64,000 nucleotides of DNA from Rhizoclosmatium globosum (Eukaryota > Chytridiomycota > Chytridiomycetes > Chytridiales > Chytriomycetaceae). The notes under the pieces were generated by a model that searched no databases, was not told where the DNA came from, and was given only the letters and a program-made list of their open reading frames with translations. Every line of letters begins with the position of its first letter. Positions within the stretch are counted from its first letter, which is position 1. The DNA lies in NCBI GenBank assembly GCA_002104985.1, contig MCGO01000022.1, forward strand, positions 372,001-436,000, written 5' to 3'. The position numbers and the translations under genes were made by a program. Below are positions 61,301 through 64,000 of the stretch, one piece after another.

Positions 61301-62846
61301 CTCTAGGCTGGGTTGGGTAAAAGGGTCGAGCATGACCTTGCTGCTGGAGCATTCGTTGTTGCATCTGTTGCTGCATTTGCATTTGTATCATGTACTGCTG
61401 CCGGAGTTGTGGGTTTTGCAGAACTTGTTGCTGTTGCTGCTGATTGAGACTTGAAAAAGGAGGAAGCATAAGCGACATATTAAACATGGGTTGGCCCATT
61501 TGAGGCGTTTGTACAGGTCGCATCAAGGGATGCAGATTTTGTGGTTGCTGCTGCTGTTGCTGTTGCTGCTGCTGCTGCATCAATTGCATCATCGCTAGCT
61601 GTTGCCGCTGTTGAAGTTGTTGAAGTTGCTGCTGCTGTTGCTGCTGTTGGTTTGGTTGTTGTTGATTCTGTTGTTGCTGCTGCTGTTGAGTTTGTTGTTG
61701 GTTTTGTTGTTGGTTTTGCTGCTGATTCGCCTGCTGCTGTTGGCCTGGTTGTTGCTGGTTCTGGGCAAAGAAAAGAGAATTCATCAATGGACTATTGCCC
61801 ATCATTGTATTCAGTGCAACCGGGATTGAGTAGCGCATTGCCATTAACGGCGTTGTTTCCATTCGCACTGTTGGCACCACCGAGCAACGGGTTGTTCATG
61901 TTGTTCATTAAAGGGTTACCCATGCCAAGTGGATTCATTAGCTGCATACGTTGTTGCATAATCTGTTGTTGCTGCATCTGCATAGGATTCATCATTCCCA
62001 TAGCCGCAAGAGGATTGAAAAATGGCATTTGAGGTTGCTGCAGCAGAGTATTGGCGGCAACGTTGTTCTGCGGTAGGTCGGCCTTCTTCACGAGTCTCGA
62101 CTTCTTGTCTGGACAAATAGAAGGTCAGTCCTAAACTGGAGCAGCGCACAAGGACTCACCCGCATCAACAACATGAGAATCGAGACTAGTTCCTGGGATT
62201 TGCGAATCCAGCATTTCGATGACCTTGACGCCCGCCTGTTGCGTATCCCAATCGCATTGAGAAAGGATAGTCACGAGCTTGTTCTTATCGACATGGGGAA
62301 ATGTACTGACAAGTTTTGCGAGAGCAGCATCCTTACTTGGCTGCTGTTGCTGTTGCTGTGGGGCTGAGTTTTGTTGCTGTGTTGTCTGTTGCTGGTTCTG
62401 CATCTGGACACCACCACCACCACCCACGCCCACACCACCGCCCGCCTGCATCAAAAGCTGGCTCTGCATCTGCTGCTGACCACGTTGCATGGCCCAGACA
62501 TGGGCGTCGGGTCGGCGAAGGCGAGACCCGTCGCGGGTTTATTTGCGAGGATGTTCTGGAGCGAGAACTGTTGGTTGAGCTGCATCTGCTGCTGCTGCTG
62601 TTGGAGTTGCTGGAGCTGCTGTGGTTGGAGCTGTGTTTGCGTCTGACCCAGGGCCGGTGAGTTCCCGCCTGAGCTCGTTGCGAGTGAGTTCACTGAGCCG
62701 GTACGTTGGACGCCTGTGTTCGCCGGGCCGCCAAAGGTCAACGGGTTGCGCAGCCGTGGCGCAGTCGCTGGCTTAGGCGTCTCGGGAACAAGGATGCGTT
62801 CGGGTGTGGTGGCTGCAGGCGTTGAGTTGCTGCCGCTGTTGTCCAT
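58377..62846 (-). CDS. FUN30: FUN30/SMARCAD1 SNF2-family chromatin remodeller
   Basis: ATP-dependent remodeller used in DNA-end resection and silent chromatin. The N-terminus is Gln-rich with one CUE-like ubiquitin-binding domain (LVSTFPHVDKNKLVTILSQC, 62.3 kb). A block starting EFRPFLSVQDLHTKFEIHK and ending in GYSQVDRLIDECEKRGGEVL is typical of this subfamily. The ATPase has LKGYQLVGVSWLNLLYSKGL, GGILADEMGLGKTAQVIAF (Walker A, across an intron), the Walker B variant DEGH in SMILDEGHMVKNM, LLLTGTPLQNNLMELLSLL and DRVLIFSQFVIMLDVLE. LLSTRAGGLGLNL and AEDRAHRVGQVRDVRV close it. DEGH in place of DEAH marks FUN30/SMARCAD1. An Ala-Pro-acidic-basic insert interrupts the helicase core at 59.4-59.6 kb. 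The frame changes near 62.5 kb and 61.8 kb: the second is explained by an 88 nt intron (61,848-61,761), the first is unresolved. Confidence 0.92.
61420..61760 (-). repeat. Poly-glutamine (CAG/CAA) tract in FUN30
   Basis: On the plus strand this reads as mixed CTG/TTG repeats. It encodes Gln runs of up to about 12 residues, interrupted by Asn, Pro, Leu and Met. CAA and CAG are mixed, which makes simple slippage less likely. The antisense open frames (Val/Ala- or Leu-rich) are by-products of the repeat. A second Gln-rich stretch lies at about 62,340-62,640. Confidence 0.85.
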
Positions 62847-63552
62847 CGAAGGTCAAAGTGAGAAACTAACAAAAAACCCCATGCACCAAGTGACGATATA
62901 CAAGTAATTTAAATAGACACTGCCTTGAATCTTCAATTGGTGTAACAAGAGTTTATGGTAATCATGTGACTAATATATATGGCGGAACCGCCTTTAATTT
63001 TCAGAACAAGCCTGTAAAAAATTCTGGTGGCTCGAATAATTAGAGTGAGTCTGGTTTAAGAGATTTCTTTCATTCCTTTCAAACGAACACCACATTTTAA
63101 CGGATATACTATACACCACTAAGACTCTGACAAACAAAAACTGTTCAGCACTGACCAAAGAGAGTTGCTGATATTGCTGCAGAAAGCTTCCTTGTATTCC
63201 TTTCTTCAAACTGAATCTTTGTCGTTTCGTTTCAAAGAGAAGTACATTCGAACTCTCCTGCTTTGCCTCTTAAATATTCGTAACTGATTGGCTTGATTGG
63301 CGCAAAGCAGTTACGTACTCCCACTTTGTGTCTGGTGTGAATCGTGAACGGCCTACAGCCTGATTGAATGTTACTACTTCCTGTGGGTTCGAGTAACAAA
63401 TCTCTAACGCTCAATAAAAAGTGAAATTCGATGAATCTAACCGTTAATAATCGCAAGAAGGCCGAAAACTTCACAGTTCGTATGTGGATCTTCCTCCTTT
63501 TCTTCTTCTTGTTCGACAAATCTCAGGTGAAGGAGGAAAAAAGAAAACAAGA
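62847..63552. promoter_or_regulatory. Divergent promoter region of FUN30 and PA2G4, 706 bp
   Basis: Lies between the FUN30 start (-) and the PA2G4 start (+). Short frames in it (for example 62,994-63,209 and 63,232-63,519 on the minus strand) have no recognisable features. A pyrimidine-rich stretch (CTTCCTCCTTTTCTTCTTC, near 63,490) lies ~55 bp before the PA2G4 ATG and may be part of its 5' UTR. No tRNA was found; a GGGTTCGAG near 63,385 is not in a tRNA-like context. Confidence 0.45.
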
Positions 63553-64000
63553 ATGGCCGAAGTTGACGCTACCGCTGCCCCAGCTGTTGAGAAGAAGGAA
63601 ATCAACGAGAACGAGCTCACTGTTGAGACCGTTACCAAGTACCAAACTGCTGCTGAGGTGGCCAACAAGGCCATGAACATTGTTGTTGCTGCCGCTGTTG
63701 CTGGAGCCAAGGTGCACGACCTCTGCAAGCTCGGAGACAAGGCTATCCTCGATGGATCCAAGCTTGTGTATGCTAAGAAGAAGGACTTGCTCAAGGGTGA
63801 GTGTGTAGAAAAGCGTGTGAACATTGTACTTACCCACCACCACCATCAGGTATTGCCTTCCCAACCTGTGTCTCTCCAAACAACGTCATCTGCCACCTCG
63901 CTCCAATTGCTCAGGATGCTGCTACTGTCCCTGACTTGAAGGACGGAGACGCCATTCGGTAAGCCACGTATCCCAGCGAAAGTGCCTCCAACTAAACACC
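63553..64000 (+). CDS. PA2G4: PA2G4/EBP1-type protein (peptidase M24 fold), 5' part
   Basis: Cut by the window end. Exon 1 is 63553-63796 and exon 2 is 63850-63959, with a further GT donor at 63,960 (CGGTAAGC). The protein starts MAEVDATAAPAVEKKE and continues TVTKYQTAAEVANKAM, DLCKLGDKAILDGSK, KKKDLLKGIAFPTCVSPNN and VICHLAPIA. This is the N-terminal part of the catalytically inactive methionine-aminopeptidase homologue called PA2G4/EBP1 in animals and Cdb4 in fission yeast, which binds ribosomes and RNA. NVICHLAP replaces the NxVxHGxP of active M24 enzymes, as in known EBP1 proteins. The ATG follows a purine-rich leader (GAAAACAAG). Confidence 0.93.

Noticed and set aside
61541..62032. Val/Ala- and Leu-rich forward frames opposite FUN30
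   Set aside because: They are antisense readings of the CAG/CAA repeat.
63380..63400. GGGTTCGAG as a tRNA T-loop
   Set aside because: No complementary T-stem, anticodon arm or acceptor stem around it.

Overview
This 64 kb window is nuclear DNA from a eukaryote, most probably an early-diverging (zoosporic/chytrid-like) fungus. The evidence is the gene structure and content: many GT-AG introns of about 40-60 nt, tightly packed genes on both strands, a TEL1/ATM kinase, a FUN30/SMARCAD1 remodeller, ARP3, a class II-type fungal haem peroxidase, and plant-type LRRs behind an F-box. UBE2S- and Gdown1-like genes, absent from yeasts as far as I know, point the same way. The chytrid placement is inference; no marker in the window proves it.

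Region 1 (1-20,830) is a satellite array that runs off the left edge. It has two related families with a unit of about 273 bp: family A (1-1,127, arranged as 546 bp dimers) and family B (about 1,400-20,729, roughly 70 units). An A/B hybrid unit lies between them. A T-rich scar interrupts B near 10.33 kb. Recent 4-unit and then 3-unit higher-order repeats lie at 17-20.5 kb. The right edge is a truncated recombinant unit carrying an A-like fragment.

Region 2 (21-30 kb) is one large minus-strand gene, the TEL1/ATM checkpoint kinase. Its stop codon lies about 250 bp from the satellite. A gene-poor 1.75 kb follows.

Region 3 (31.9-46.5 kb) is compact. In order it holds: an unidentified coiled-coil protein (+), a SET-domain-like protein (+), UBE2S (-), a secreted peroxidase (-), ARP3 (-), a Gdown1/POLR2M-like protein (-), an F-box/LRR protein (+), a VOC-bicupin fusion (+) and ribosomal protein S6 (+).

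Region 4 (46.6-64 kb) holds a 1,953-residue helical/disordered protein (+), a small unknown protein (+), a SIRT4-like sirtuin (-), a sideroflexin (+), a protein with a phage-like HTH domain (+), FUN30 (-) and the 5' end of PA2G4/EBP1 (+). The sirtuin and sideroflexin are head to head with no room for separate promoters.

Functional themes are genome maintenance and cell cycle (TEL1, FUN30, UBE2S), transcription (Gdown1-like, SET-like), translation and growth (RPS6, PA2G4), mitochondria (sirtuin, sideroflexin) and actin (ARP3). No operon-like system, CRISPR array, transposon, rRNA or tRNA gene was recognised. Gene models were spliced by eye from reading frames, splice consensus and family knowledge; coordinates of multi-exon genes are spans with introns included.
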